Source of the DNA: Streptomyces cadmiisoli | GTDB taxonomy: Bacteria; Actinomycetota; Actinomycetes; Streptomycetales; Streptomycetaceae | DNA length: 64,000 nucleotides | Assembly: GCF_003261055.1 (NCBI RefSeq) | Contig: NZ_CP030073.1 | Location: 7,936,001-8,000,000 of the forward strand | Direction: 5' to 3' | In this document: one piece after another, positions 18,296 to 27,740 of the stretch | Layout: the number at the start of each line of letters is the position of its first letter | Position numbering within the stretch: the stretch's first letter is position 1 | The notes under the pieces: model-generated | What the model was told of the DNA's origin: nothing | The model's database searches: none | What the model saw: the letters and a program-made list of their open reading frames with translations, nothing else | Position numbers and translations under genes: made by a program

Positions 18296-19678
18296 ATGGG
18301 ATCGACGGCGAGTGAGCGGTTGCACCGCAAGCAGGTCTGGGCCGCCAGGGGTGCCCTGGCGTCGGCCGCCGCGGCGGCCCTGTTGCCGCTGGCCGGTGGT
18401 GGCGTGCGGGGGGTGCTGCTGCTCGTCGTCGGGCTGGCGGGTCTCATCGTGACGGTCGCCGCGTTGTGGTGGGTGCTCTCGCGCCGCGGGGTCGTCCGCG
18501 CCGGGGCCGCCCTGCTGGCCGCCGTCGCGCCGATCAGCGTCGTCGTGCTGTTCGTCTGGGAGAGCATGGTGTGGGTGATCGCGGTCTCCGGGCTGCTGTG
18601 GTGCGCGGCGGTCTGGAGCGGCCGGTACGCCCTGCGCAGTACGGGCCTGCGGCAGGGGAGGACCAAGGAGTACCGCACACCGTCCCCGAAGCGGCCCTTT
18701 CTGCTGCTGAACCCGCGCTCCGGGGGCGGCAAGGTGGAGAAGTTCGCCCTGCGGGAGAAGGCCGAGGAGCTCGGGGCGCGGGTCGTCCTGCTGGATCCGG
18801 AGCGGCACCAGGACGTGGCCGCCCTCGCGCGGGAAGCCGTCGCGGACGGGGCCGACCTGCTGGGCGTCGCGGGCGGGGACGGCACCCAGGCCCTGGTCGC
18901 CGCCGTGGCCGCCGAGCACGACCTGCCGTTCCTGGTGATCTCCGCGGGCACCCGCAATCACTTCGCCCTCGACCTCGGCCTGGACCGCGACGACCCCGCC
19001 ACCTGCCTGGACGCCCTCACCGACGGCGTCGAACTCCGCGTGGACCTGTGCTTCGCCGGCGACCACCCGTTCGTCAACAACGCTTCCTTCGGTGTGTACG
19101 GCACGGTCGTGCAGAGCCCCGGCTACCGGGACGACAAGGTGGGGACCGCGCTGGACCTGCTGCCCGACCTGCTGACCCGTCGGCGCGGGGCGCGTCTGAC
19201 CGCGCACGCCGACGGCACCACGTTCGCCGATCCGCAGGCCGTCCTGGTGAGCAACAATCCCTACCGCGTCGACGACCCCCTCGGGTTCGGCCGGCGCCAG
19301 CGCCTGAACTCCGGGCGGATGGGCGTGCTCGCGGTGAAGGTGGACAGCGCCGTCGAGGCGGCCGAACTGCTGCTGGACCCCCACGGGTTCGGCGCGGTCA
19401 CGGCCCGCGAAGTGATCATCGACGCCGACGAGGCGGAACTGGAGGTCGGCCTGGACGGCGAGGCGGCCACGCTGGCCACCCCCGTCCGCTGCCGCATCGC
19501 ACGCCGGGCGCTGCGGGTACGGGTCCCGCGCGAGCGGCCGGGCGTCCCCGACCTGCCGCCCCGCCTGGACTGGCGCCGTCTGCGCAAGCTCGCGGCCACG
19601 GTGAGCCGGACGGCCGTGCCCCACCGCTCCGGACACACCTACCGCCCGCCGCGGGACGAGAACCGGCCGGCCGCCTGA
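18296..19678 (+). CDS. Membrane-linked diacylglycerol/sphingosine kinase-like lipid kinase
   Basis: A 460-residue protein. About four hydrophobic segments occupy residues 18-105, then a DAGK catalytic domain starts at RPFLLLNPRSGGGK (133-146). The nucleotide-binding GGDGTQ loop is near residue 195 and a conserved SAGTRNHFALDLGL follows, with the C-terminal beta-sandwich (VNNASFGVYG onward). It probably phosphorylates a membrane lipid. The open frame extends further left, but GTGGAGGGACCC directly before the ATG at 18296 fixes that start. Confidence 0.85.
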   Translation: MGSTASERLHRKQVWAARGALASAAAAALLPLAGGGVRGVLLLVVGLAGLIVTVAALWWVLSRRGVVRAGAALLAAVAPISVVVLFVWESMVWVIAVSGLLWCAAVWSGRYALRSTGLRQGRTKEYRTPSPKRPFLLLNPRSGGGKVEKFALREKAEELGARVVLLDPERHQDVAALAREAVADGADLLGVAGGDGTQALVAAVAAEHDLPFLVISAGTRNHFALDLGLDRDDPATCLDALTDGVELRVDLCFAGDHPFVNNASFGVYGTVVQSPGYRDDKVGTALDLLPDLLTRRRGARLTAHADGTTFADPQAVLVSNNPYRVDDPLGFGRRQRLNSGRMGVLAVKVDSAVEAAELLLDPHGFGAVTAREVIIDADEAELEVGLDGEAATLATPVRCRIARRALRVRVPRERPGVPDLPPRLDWRRLRKLAATVSRTAVPHRSGHTYRPPRDENRPAA

Positions 19679-19799
19679 TCGGCCGCGCCGGAGCGCCGCT
19701 CGGCCGCGGCACGGAAGCGCGCGGGGTGTTCATCGCCGGTTCGGGGGCAGCCGGACGACAGGGCACCGAACGGTTCGGTGCAATGTAGGAGGGGACATC

Positions 19800-19976
19800 G
19801 TGCTTGCCATCGTGGCGGCGGTTCTGTTCTTCATCGCCTTTTTGATCAACGCGGCGGAGATCTCGACGAACGACGCCTTCAGCTCGACCAACATCATGCT
19901 TCTCGGCCTGACGGCGCTGGCCCTGCACGTGGCCGGAATCGGCAGCGGATGGGCGGCCCGGGGGCGCAGGCGCTGA
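19800..19976 (+). CDS. Small two-helix membrane protein
   Basis: A 58-residue protein starting at GTG 19800 behind a perfect GGAGGGG site (spacing 5). Residues 2-19 (LAIVAAVLFFIAFLINAA) and 32-50 are membrane helices joined by a polar EISTNDAFSSTN loop, ending in a basic RGRRR tail. The amino-acid pattern and strong start signal argue that it is real despite its length. Function unknown. Confidence 0.75.
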   Translation: MLAIVAAVLFFIAFLINAAEISTNDAFSSTNIMLLGLTALALHVAGIGSGWAARGRRR

Positions 19977-20093
19977 GCGGACTGTACGAGTCCGCATTCC
20001 TGTGGTTAGTGTGCGCGCTGATGTTCACTACCAATACACCCCTAATTCAAGTAGGACGGCGAACGGCGGCCCCGGGTTGCCTCGGGAGGTCCG

Positions 20094-21200
20094 GTGAGTG
20101 ACGCCGTAGAGGCAGTGGAACGCGCGGTCCCACGTACGCGGGCGGCGGCCACCGGGGCCGCCGCGGGGTCGGCCAAGCAGCGGGACGCGTTCTTCGACAA
20201 CGCCAAGTATCTGGCGATCGTGCTGGTGGCGATAGGTCACGCGTGGGAGCCGCTGCGCAGCGAGAGCCGCACCGTCACCGCGCTGTACATGATCGTCTAC
20301 TCGTTCCACATGCCGGCGTTCATCGTGATCTCCGGGTACTTCTCGCGCAGCTTCGAGGCGACCCCGGGACGGATCAAGCGCCTGCTGACAGGTGTCGCCC
20401 TGCCGTACGTCGTCTTCGAGGTGGCGTACACCCTCTTCACGCGCTGGGCGGACAACGAGCCGGACCGGTCGTTCAGCCTGCTGGACCCGCTGTATCTGAC
20501 GTGGTTCCTCGCGGCGCTGTTCGTCTGGCGCCTGACCACCCCGATCTGGCGGGTCGTGCGGTGGCCGCTGCCGATCGCGCTGGGCGTCGCCATGCTCGCC
20601 ACCCTCACGCCGTCCATCGGCAAGGACCTGGACCTTCAGCGCCTGCTCCAGTTCCTGCCGTACTTCGTGCTGGGCCTGTGCCTGAAGCCGGAGCACTTCC
20701 AGCTGGTGCGCCGCCGCGCGGTGCGCCTGGCGGCCGTGCCGGTCTTCGCGTGCGCCCTCGTCGTGGCGTACTGGGCGGTCCCGCGGATGAACTACGCGTG
20801 GTTCTTCCACCGCACCAGCGCGGAGCAGCTCGCGGCGCCCTCCTGGTACGGCCCGGTGATGACGCTGGCCCTGTTCGGCTGCTCGGCCGTCCTGACGGCG
20901 TGCTTCCTGGCCTGGGTGCCCGGACGGAACATGTGGTTCACCGCACTCGGCGCCGGCACGCTGTACGGCTACCTGCTGCACGGCTTCGGCATGCAGACCG
21001 TGAACCACTACCACGTGTACGACAACGCCTGGCTGCACCGCCCGCTCGGCGAGATCACCGTGACGATCGTCGCCGCGATCGTGGTGACCCTGCTGTGCAC
21101 GGCACCGGTGCGGCGGGCCTTCCGGTTCGTCATGGAGCCGAAGATGGACTGGGCGTTCCGGCGGACCCCGTCCGTGCCGGAGCAGCGGCGTTCCGGATAA
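20094..21200 (+). CDS. Acyltransferase-3 family integral membrane protein
   Basis: A 368-residue, roughly ten-helix membrane protein of the acyltransferase-3 (OatA/nodulation) family. The N-terminal signature RDAFFDNAKYLAIVLVAIGHAWEPL includes the catalytic-type His (near residue 50), and FHMPAFIVISGYF follows in the second helix. Such enzymes O-acylate extracytoplasmic sugars or polymers. GTG start at 20094 with a GGGAGG site. It is followed by an unrelated phosphatase and appears to be a single-gene unit. Confidence 0.85.
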   Translation: MSDAVEAVERAVPRTRAAATGAAAGSAKQRDAFFDNAKYLAIVLVAIGHAWEPLRSESRTVTALYMIVYSFHMPAFIVISGYFSRSFEATPGRIKRLLTGVALPYVVFEVAYTLFTRWADNEPDRSFSLLDPLYLTWFLAALFVWRLTTPIWRVVRWPLPIALGVAMLATLTPSIGKDLDLQRLLQFLPYFVLGLCLKPEHFQLVRRRAVRLAAVPVFACALVVAYWAVPRMNYAWFFHRTSAEQLAAPSWYGPVMTLALFGCSAVLTACFLAWVPGRNMWFTALGAGTLYGYLLHGFGMQTVNHYHVYDNAWLHRPLGEITVTIVAAIVVTLLCTAPVRRAFRFVMEPKMDWAFRRTPSVPEQRRSG

Positions 21201-21341
21201 CCGATGTGACGGGGCGGGCCTGAGGGTCCTTGCGGCAGGCGTTCGCACAGGCCCGCCCGAACGGATCGCAGGCCTCCTCCGGCCGTGGCGGCGCGTGGTG
21301 GTGCCAGGATGCGCTGTCTCTATCATCCCTTGAAGGGGAAT

Positions 21342-21367
21342 ATGCCCTTATGTCTTGATGAGGGCAT
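21342..21367 (+). promoter_or_regulatory. Short inverted repeat ahead of the SpoIIE-type phosphatase
   Basis: ATGCCCT (21342-21348) and AGGGCAT (21361-21367) are inverted repeats around a 12-base AT-rich loop, just before the likely ATG at 21388. It could be an operator or an mRNA hairpin. The nearby CTATCAT sequence recurs upstream of the GAPDH gene. Confidence 0.3.
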
Positions 21368-21387
21368 CCGCCCTCGCCGGAGTGATC

Positions 21388-22218
21388 ATGTCCCGCGCGC
21401 GCCCGACGGACCACGGCGACGAGCTGCTGGCCAGGCTCGACTCGCTCACCGCCCAGGCGCGCGTGCAGGCGGAACTCCAGCGGACCAGGGTGGAACTGGC
21501 CATCGCGCTCCAGCGCGGCATGCTGCCCAGGGATCTGCCCGACGCCCCCGGGTTCCACCTGGCGGTCGCCTACGCGCCCGCCTGCTACGGCCTGAACGTG
21601 GGGGGCGACTGGTACGACGCGTTCGTGCTGTCCGACGGGCGCATAGGGCTCTCCGTGGGTGACGTGCAGGGCCACAACATCGAGGCGGCCGCCTTCATGG
21701 GGCAGATCCGGGTCGGCCTGCGGGCGCTCGCCTCGGTCACCGGCGAGCCGGGCGACCTCCTCGCACGGACGAACGACCTCATCCTCTCCCTCGGCGGCGA
21801 CCTGTTCGCCACCTGCACCTTCATACGGCTCGATCCCACCACGGGTGTGCTGGAGAGCGCGCGAGCCGGGCACCTGCCCCTCATCTGGGCCACGGCGGAC
21901 GGCAGGTCCGGCATCGCCCGGGACGAGGGCGGACCGCCCCTCGGCGTGCAGGCCGGCACGCGGTACCCGGTGACCCGGTACCGGCTCACCACCGGCGGGG
22001 TGTTCATCCTGCTCACGGACGGTGTCGTGGAGGGGCCGACGCTGAGCCTGGAGGACGGGCTCGACCAGGTGGTTCGGCTGGCCGGCGTTGCCGCCGTGGC
22101 GGGCATGGACGCGGGCGAGCTCGCCGCCGCCGTGATCAAGGGTGCCGAGCGCGTGGGGCACGAGGACGACGCCGCCGTCCTGGTCGTCGGCCACGACGGG
22201 CTCCCGGTTCAGCCGTAG
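21388..22218 (+). CDS. SpoIIE/RsbU-type PP2C serine phosphatase
   Basis: A 276-residue protein that is essentially one PP2C_SpoIIE domain after a short coiled N-terminus (LTAQARVQAELQRTRVELAIALQR). Metal-binding motifs are visible: GGDWYDAF (near residue 70), VGDVQGHN and the C-terminal EDDAAVLVV. Such enzymes dephosphorylate anti-anti-sigma factors in partner-switching pathways. The ATG at 21388 has GGAG 5 bases upstream and is preferred over a TTG/ATG pair 30 bases earlier. The MASE1 membrane gene begins 50 bases downstream and may supply the sensory input. Confidence 0.9.
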   Translation: MSRARPTDHGDELLARLDSLTAQARVQAELQRTRVELAIALQRGMLPRDLPDAPGFHLAVAYAPACYGLNVGGDWYDAFVLSDGRIGLSVGDVQGHNIEAAAFMGQIRVGLRALASVTGEPGDLLARTNDLILSLGGDLFATCTFIRLDPTTGVLESARAGHLPLIWATADGRSGIARDEGGPPLGVQAGTRYPVTRYRLTTGGVFILLTDGVVEGPTLSLEDGLDQVVRLAGVAAVAGMDAGELAAAVIKGAERVGHEDDAAVLVVGHDGLPVQP

Positions 22219-22268
22219 GGCCCGAGGGCGCGTCCCTCACCTCGCCGACCCGGCCGCACCGGTGTCTG

Positions 22269-23282
22269 ATGGCTGCTGTGGTGGGTACCGAGGATCTCTG
22301 CCGGCCAGTCGTCTTCGCCCTCCTGACGTCGGCGGTCGCCGTCGGCTACTACGCGTCGGGACGACTGGGCCTGCTGCGGCAGCTCGCCGTCGAGGGCGCG
22401 GTGGTCACGCCCATCTGGCCGCCCACCGGCGTCGCGGTGGCCTGTCTGCTGATCCTCGGACTGCGTGCCTCGCTCGGCATCGCCCTCGGTGCCCTGCTCG
22501 TCCTGATGTCCCTCACCGTCCTGCGGCCCTCGTCGATCGCCATCCTGCTGGGCAACACGGCCGCTCCCGTCTGCGGATATCTCCTGCTGCGCAAGGTGGG
22601 CTTCCGTACCGACCTCGCCCGACTGCGGGACGGGCTGGCGCTGGTCTTCCTGGCGGCGCTGAGTGCCATGGCGGTGAGCGCGACCGTGGGAGCCGGTCTC
22701 CTCATCCTCGACGGGAAGCTCGGCGCGGGTGACTTCTGGCTGGTGTGGATGGCGTGGTGGGTGGGCGACGCGATGGGGGTCCTGATCGTCACCCCGGTCC
22801 TGCTACTGCTGCACGGGCTGCGCCGGCCGCCGCCCCTGGCGCGCTGGAAGGAGGCCCTGCTCCTGGCCGTCATCGCCTGCGTCGTCGTACCGCTCGCCAC
22901 CCGCGCCTCCATCAGCATGCTGTTCCTCGTCTACCCGCTGCTGATCTGGGTGGTGCTGCGCTTCCGGCTCGCGGGCAGCATGCTGTGCGCGCTCTTCGCC
23001 TCGGTCATGGCCACGGTCTCGGCGACGGACGGCGTCGGACCCTTCGCGGGGCTCACCCCCGTGGAAGTGATGATCAAGCTCCAGGCCTTCAACGGGTCGA
23101 TGGCCCTCACCGCCCTGCTGCTGTCGGCCGTGATCACCGAGCAGCGCAACACCAGACGGTCGGTGGAGCGGGCCTGCCAGGAACTGGCGGAGGTGCTGGA
23201 GCACCTCACCGCGGGTGACACCCTGCCCGGCGGTCGCCGCCCCCTGGACGAGGGGCGGCGCGGCGAGCCGGGGGTGAAGTGA
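22269..23282 (+). CDS. MASE1-domain membrane protein without output domain
   Basis: A 337-residue protein whose first about 290 residues form a MASE1 sensory module: eight or so hydrophobic helices including the characteristic TPIWPPTGVAVACL motif near residues 47-60. MASE1 is normally fused to kinase, GGDEF or phosphatase output domains, but here only a short charged tail (QRNTRRSVERACQELAEVLEHL) follows, possibly a coiled coil. It directly follows a SpoIIE-type phosphatase, so the two may be split halves of one sensor. The ribosome binding site is weak. Confidence 0.8.
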   Translation: MAAVVGTEDLCRPVVFALLTSAVAVGYYASGRLGLLRQLAVEGAVVTPIWPPTGVAVACLLILGLRASLGIALGALLVLMSLTVLRPSSIAILLGNTAAPVCGYLLLRKVGFRTDLARLRDGLALVFLAALSAMAVSATVGAGLLILDGKLGAGDFWLVWMAWWVGDAMGVLIVTPVLLLLHGLRRPPPLARWKEALLLAVIACVVVPLATRASISMLFLVYPLLIWVVLRFRLAGSMLCALFASVMATVSATDGVGPFAGLTPVEVMIKLQAFNGSMALTALLLSAVITEQRNTRRSVERACQELAEVLEHLTAGDTLPGGRRPLDEGRRGEPGVK

Positions 23283-23453
23283 ACGGGTGTGCCCTGAGCC
23301 GGGCGTGAACGCCGAGCCTCCCGTGTTCGTGGGTTCTTTGGCCGCGGACCACCCGCGGGCGAAGCCCCCGAACCGGGCCCGCCGGTACCGGCCGAGGAGC
23401 CCGTCCGACGTGTGTCTATCATATGAGCGCCGCCTAGCTCGAAAGATGTTCCT

Positions 23454-24899
23454 GTGACTGTCAATGAAGACTCGTTCACCAACTGGAAGCACCGCGAGGA
23501 GATCGCGGAGTCGATGATCCCGATCATCGGGAAGCTGCACCGCGAGCGGGACGTCACCGTCCTGCTGCACAGCCGCTCCCTGGTGAACAAATCGGTCGTC
23601 AGCATCCTGAAGACCCATCGGTTCGCCCGGCAGTTCGCCGGTGAGGAACTCTCGGTCACCCGGACGCTGCCCTTCCTCCAGGCCCTGACCACGCTCGATC
23701 TCGGTCCCTCCCAGATCGACCTCGGCATGCTCGCCACGGCGTACCAGGCCGACGACCGGGGCCTGTCCGTCGAGGAGTTCACCGCTCAGGCGGTCGCCGG
23801 GGCGATGGGCGCCGACAGGATCGACCGGCGGGAGGGCCGGGACGTCGTCCTCTACGGCTTCGGCCGTATCGGCCGGCTCGTGGCCCGGCTGCTGATCGAG
23901 AAGGCGGGCTCCGGCAACGGGCTGCGCCTGCGGGCCATCGTCGTGCGCGGCGGCGGTGACCAGGACATCGTCAAGCGGGCCTCGCTGCTGCGCCGGGACT
24001 CCATCCACGGCCAGTTCCAGGGCACGATCACCGTCGACGAGGAGAACAGCACCATCCTCGCCAACGGCAACGAGATCAAGGTGATCTACGCCGACGACCC
24101 CTCGGAGGTCGACTACACGGCGTACGGCATCAAGGACGCCATCCTGATCGACAACACCGGCAAGTGGCGTGACCGCGAGGGGCTCTCGAAGCACCTGCGC
24201 CCGGGTGTCGACAAGGTCGTGCTGACCGCGCCCGGCAAGGGCGACGTCCCGAACATCGTGCACGGCGTCAACCACGACACCATCAAGCCGGACGAGCAGA
24301 TCCTGTCCTGCGCCTCCTGCACCACCAACGCGATCGTCCCGCCGCTGAAGGCGATGGACGACGAGTTCGGCGTGCTGCGCGGACACGTGGAGACCGTCCA
24401 CTCGTTCACCAACGACCAGAACCTGCTGGACAACTACCACAAGTCCGAGCGCCGGGGCCGCTCCGCGCCGCTCAACATGGTCATCACCGAGACCGGCGCC
24501 GCCTCCGCCGTGGCCAAGGCGCTGCCCGACCTCGAGGCGAGGATCACCGGCAGCTCGATCCGGGTCCCGGTGCCGGACGTCTCGATCGCGATCCTCAACC
24601 TCCAACTCGCCCGCGAGACCGACCGCCAGGAGGTCCTCGACCATCTGCGCGACGTGTCGCTGACCTCGCCGCTGCGGCGCCAGATCGACTTCATCACCGC
24701 GCCCGACGCGGTCTCCAGCGACTTCATCGGGTCCCGCCACGCCTCGATCGTCGACGCCGGCGCCACCAAGGTCGAGGGCGACAACGCCATCCTCTACCTC
24801 TGGTACGACAACGAGTTCGGCTACTCCTGCCAGGTCATCCGGGTCGTCCAGTACGTGTCCGGAGTGGAGTACCCCACCTACCCGGCTCCTGTGCACTGA
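23454..24899 (+). CDS. gap: Glyceraldehyde-3-phosphate dehydrogenase, N-terminally extended type
   Basis: A 481-residue GAPDH. The first about 128 residues are an extra helical domain ([23 protein letters not shown]...), absent from classical 330-residue enzymes. The NAD domain begins at [12 protein letters not shown] (131-142) and the catalytic Cys289 is in SCASCTTN. The enzyme oxidises glyceraldehyde-3-phosphate to 1,3-bisphosphoglycerate (or the reverse). This extended type occurs as a second GAPDH in Streptomyces. GTG start at 23454; a strong terminator follows the gene. Confidence 0.92.
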   Translation: MTVNEDSFTNWKHREEIAESMIPIIGKLHRERDVTVLLHSRSLVNKSVVSILKTHRFARQFAGEELSVTRTLPFLQALTTLDLGPSQIDLGMLATAYQADDRGLSVEEFTAQAVAGAMGADRIDRREGRDVVLYGFGRIGRLVARLLIEKAGSGNGLRLRAIVVRGGGDQDIVKRASLLRRDSIHGQFQGTITVDEENSTILANGNEIKVIYADDPSEVDYTAYGIKDAILIDNTGKWRDREGLSKHLRPGVDKVVLTAPGKGDVPNIVHGVNHDTIKPDEQILSCASCTTNAIVPPLKAMDDEFGVLRGHVETVHSFTNDQNLLDNYHKSERRGRSAPLNMVITETGAASAVAKALPDLEARITGSSIRVPVPDVSIAILNLQLARETDRQEVLDHLRDVSLTSPLRRQIDFITAPDAVSSDFIGSRHASIVDAGATKVEGDNAILYLWYDNEFGYSCQVIRVVQYVSGVEYPTYPAPVH

Positions 24900-24904
24900 T
24901 CTCC

Positions 24905-24944
24905 CGGCCTGCCGCGGGCGGTTCGCCCCGTCCGCGGCAGGCCG
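24905..24944 (+). terminator. Long GC-rich hairpin after GAPDH gene
   Basis: Bases 24905-24917 and 24932-24944 pair perfectly over 13 bp; the stem extends to 17 bp with one G-T pair and a 6-base loop. It starts 6 bases after the GAPDH stop codon. Confidence 0.8.
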
Positions 24945-25074
24945 TGCCGCAGCGCGCCCGCCGCGTGCCCCGGATCGCGGGATTCGAAACGCGGTTGAAC
25001 ATCCCGGCTCCCGGCTGCGTATGTCCCAGGAAGCAGCTTCCGGAACACGTCGGCCATCAGCCGTAGGAGTACCC

Positions 25075-27114
25075 GTGGGACGCAACACGCGCAGACGCCC
25101 CAAAGGCGCACAACGTGCGACTTTCGCAGCCGTCGCTCTGATGCTGGGCGGTGGCGGACTGGTGGTGGGGAATGTGTACGCCTCCGCCACCGACGGCGGT
25201 TCGGGAGGCGCGAACAACACCCTCGCCGCCGGGAGCGCCGGCACCATCGACTGCCCGGACGTCGGCAACAGGCTGACCGTGGTCCCGGACGACGCGCGGG
25301 CCGACGTGGACAACGAACTCGCCGCGCTCGACCAGCAGGTGACGGACGCTTACCAGCGGCTCCAGGAGTCGGTCGCCGCCGCGCAGGACGGCGGCTTCGA
25401 CCCGGCGACGATCATGAACCCGCTGAAGGAGCAGCGCACGGAGACCATCGAGCGCATCGCCGCCGCCATCGACCGTACGGGCGACCGGCCGCAGGGGCTG
25501 GAGGACCTCGCGGAGTGCACGCTGCGGCCCGCGGAAGACCAGGCGGGCGACGGCGCCGACACCGGTGAGGGCGGCGACGACGGTGCCGGGGACGGCGGCG
25601 GCCAGCAGGAGGAAGGCCAGGCCGGCAATGGCGGGCAGGCCGGAAACGGCCCCGTGGCCGCGGACTTCGCCGACATCACCTCGGTGCAGCCGAACGCGCA
25701 GGACCCGTCCCGGCAGTCGGACGCGTCCGGTGGCTCCTTCACCACCAGCTGCGGTGTGAACGAGAACGGTCTGTTCAACTCGGACAACGTGATCGTCGCC
25801 CCCGGCGTCACCAACGGCGCCCACCACTTCCACGACTACATCGGCAACCAGGCCAACAACGCCTTCGCCAGCGACGACGACCTGGCGAACGCGGAGACCA
25901 GCTGCGAGAACCAGGACGACAAGTCCACGTACTACTGGCCGGTCCTGCGCCTGCAGAACGGGACGGTGGAGCAGGACGCCCAGTCGCCGGGCGGCGGTAT
26001 CGAGGGCAACGCCGGTGAGATCGTGACGCCCGCGGAGGTCACCCTGACGTTCGTGGGCAGTCCGACCGGCGAGGTCACGGCCATGCCGCGTCTGCTGCGC
26101 ATCATCACCGGTGACGCCAAGGCCTTCGTCAACGGCACCGCCAACGCCAACGCCTCCTGGAGCTGCACGGGCTTCGAGGACCGGCAGCTCAAGGACAAGT
26201 ACCCGCTGTGCCCGTCCGGCAGTGACGTGGTCCGCACCTTCAAGTTCCAGAGCTGCTGGGACGGCCAGAACATCGACAGCGCCAACCACCGTACCCACGT
26301 GGCCTTCGCCGACGCCGCCGGCCAGTGCCCGAACGGCTTCCAGGCGATTCCGCAGCTGGTGCAGCGGATCGTCTACGACGTCGACGCGCCCAGCCTGAAC
26401 GACGGGGGCCGGACGACGCCGCTGTTCGCGGTGGACTCGTTCCCGGAGCAGCTGCACAAGCCGGTCACGGACCACGGCGACTTCATCAACGTCTTCGAGG
26501 AAGACCTGATGGGCGAGATGGTCGACTGCATCAACGAGGGCCGGGAGTGCGACGCGGCTGATCTCCCGGCCCCCGGCGACCCGGACGGCGGAGCGGGCGA
26601 GCAGCCCACGGACAATCCCGAGGACCCCCAGGACGGCGACAACCCCGGGGAACAGCCCGGCGACGACAACGGGAACGAGCAGCCGGACGACAACGGGAAC
26701 GAGCAGCCCGGTGACAACGGCAATGAGCAGCCCGGTGGCAACGGTAATGAGCAGCCGGACGACAACGGCAACGAGCAGCCCGGCGACAACGGCAGCGAGC
26801 AGCCCGGCGGCAACGGTGACGAGCCGACCGCCGACCCGTCGGCCGAGGCACCCGGCACCGACGGACCGAAGGTCTACTCGTCGCCCTCGGCCACGTCGCG
26901 GCCGTCCGGCGACACCGCCGGGCAGAACGACCAGGACGCCGAAGGCGGCGCGGCGCAGGGCGGATCGGGCGACGAAGTCGTCGCCGGCGGGCAGACCGAG
27001 CCGCAGGGCGGCCTCGCCGACACGGGCACGAGCCTGTGGCCGGCCGCGGCCGGCGCCGTGCTGCTGATCTCCGGGTTCCTCCTGCTGCGCCGTACCTCGC
27101 GGCGCTCGTTCTGA
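25075..27114 (+). CDS. Cell-wall anchored DUF1996 protein with LAxTG sorting signal
   Basis: A 679-residue surface protein. The GTG at 25075 follows TAGGAG by 5 bases. Order: signal peptide (1-about 40), a helical region (70-150), a Gly/Asp-rich linker, a DUF1996 domain (about 215-490, with [11 protein letters not shown] and HRTHVAFAD), an Asn/Glu/Gln/Pro repeat region (about 505-580, repeats of DNGNEQPG), then LADTG, a hydrophobic helix and RRTSRRSF. LAxTG is the motif recognised by class E sortases. DUF1996 is common in fungal and actinobacterial secreted proteins of unknown function; its conserved His pairs suggest metal binding or catalysis. Confidence 0.85.
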   Translation: MGRNTRRRPKGAQRATFAAVALMLGGGGLVVGNVYASATDGGSGGANNTLAAGSAGTIDCPDVGNRLTVVPDDARADVDNELAALDQQVTDAYQRLQESVAAAQDGGFDPATIMNPLKEQRTETIERIAAAIDRTGDRPQGLEDLAECTLRPAEDQAGDGADTGEGGDDGAGDGGGQQEEGQAGNGGQAGNGPVAADFADITSVQPNAQDPSRQSDASGGSFTTSCGVNENGLFNSDNVIVAPGVTNGAHHFHDYIGNQANNAFASDDDLANAETSCENQDDKSTYYWPVLRLQNGTVEQDAQSPGGGIEGNAGEIVTPAEVTLTFVGSPTGEVTAMPRLLRIITGDAKAFVNGTANANASWSCTGFEDRQLKDKYPLCPSGSDVVRTFKFQSCWDGQNIDSANHRTHVAFADAAGQCPNGFQAIPQLVQRIVYDVDAPSLNDGGRTTPLFAVDSFPEQLHKPVTDHGDFINVFEEDLMGEMVDCINEGRECDAADLPAPGDPDGGAGEQPTDNPEDPQDGDNPGEQPGDDNGNEQPDDNGNEQPGDNGNEQPGGNGNEQPDDNGNEQPGDNGSEQPGGNGDEPTADPSAEAPGTDGPKVYSSPSATSRPSGDTAGQNDQDAEGGAAQGGSGDEVVAGGQTEPQGGLADTGTSLWPAAAGAVLLISGFLLLRRTSRRSF

Positions 27115-27131
27115 CGGTCCGGCCACCGACG

Positions 27132-27180
27132 CCCCGGCCCCGGACGGCCCGCGATGCCACGCGGTGCCGTCCGGCCGGGG
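27132..27180. terminator. Bulged hairpin between convergent genes
   Basis: Bases 27132-27148 pair with 27166-27180 (9-bp plus 6-bp stems, a 2-base bulge, 17-base loop) in the 71-base gap between the convergent DUF1996 and MOSC genes. Confidence 0.55.
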
Positions 27181-27185
27181 CACGG

Positions 27186-27701
27186 TCATCTCGGGCCCGG
27201 CTGCGCGGCGGGGGTCACGACGCTGAAGGTCGCTTCTCCGACGGCGAGGACACCGTCGGTCAGCGGTGTGGCCCGCACTCCGCCCTTGCCGCGCAGAGCA
27301 CGATGCGCGCCCGGGCCGATGGTGACGTCCATCCACGCGCAGGGCCGGGCCGGACGGTTCAGCGAGAAGGTGACCGGCCCGAAGCGGCAGTCGAGCGTGA
27401 CGGTCGAGCCCACCAGGGAGTCGATGTCGACGCCGCGCAGCAGAACGTTCCGGCGGGTCTGCCGAAGATCGACGTTCGTGTCGATGTCGAGGGGCAGATG
27501 CTCGGCCGACATGAACGTCACCGCAGCGTCGCGATGGACCCGCTGCCCGAAGTAGCGGTCGCCGACGAGCCCGAGGCCGCCGCGTACCTCCGCCCGCAGC
27601 ACCAGTTCCTCGACGGAGACCGGGGACGGCCCGTCCGCGGGGCGTCCCGCGAGACGGTGCGTGGGCGACACCAGCAGCTGGACCACTTCGACCTCGGTCA
27701 T
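27186..27701 (-). CDS. MOSC-domain protein
   Basis: A 171-residue single-domain MOSC protein (molybdenum cofactor sulfurase C-terminal domain family). Typical features are GLVGDRYFG near residue 45, RRNVLLRG near 85 and the Cys in RPCAWMD near 120, the residue proposed to bind sulfur or the cofactor. Standalone MOSC proteins act in molybdoenzyme sulfur transfer or N-hydroxylated-compound reduction; no molybdenum genes are nearby, so the substrate is unknown. Confidence 0.85.
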   Translation of the reverse strand: MTEVEVVQLLVSPTHRLAGRPADGPSPVSVEELVLRAEVRGGLGLVGDRYFGQRVHRDAAVTFMSAEHLPLDIDTNVDLRQTRRNVLLRGVDIDSLVGSTVTLDCRFGPVTFSLNRPARPCAWMDVTIGPGAHRALRGKGGVRATPLTDGVLAVGEATFSVVTPAAQPGPR

Positions 27702-27740
27702 GCAGCAAGCGTAACCAGTCGTTCCGGATAGACCCGGCGG

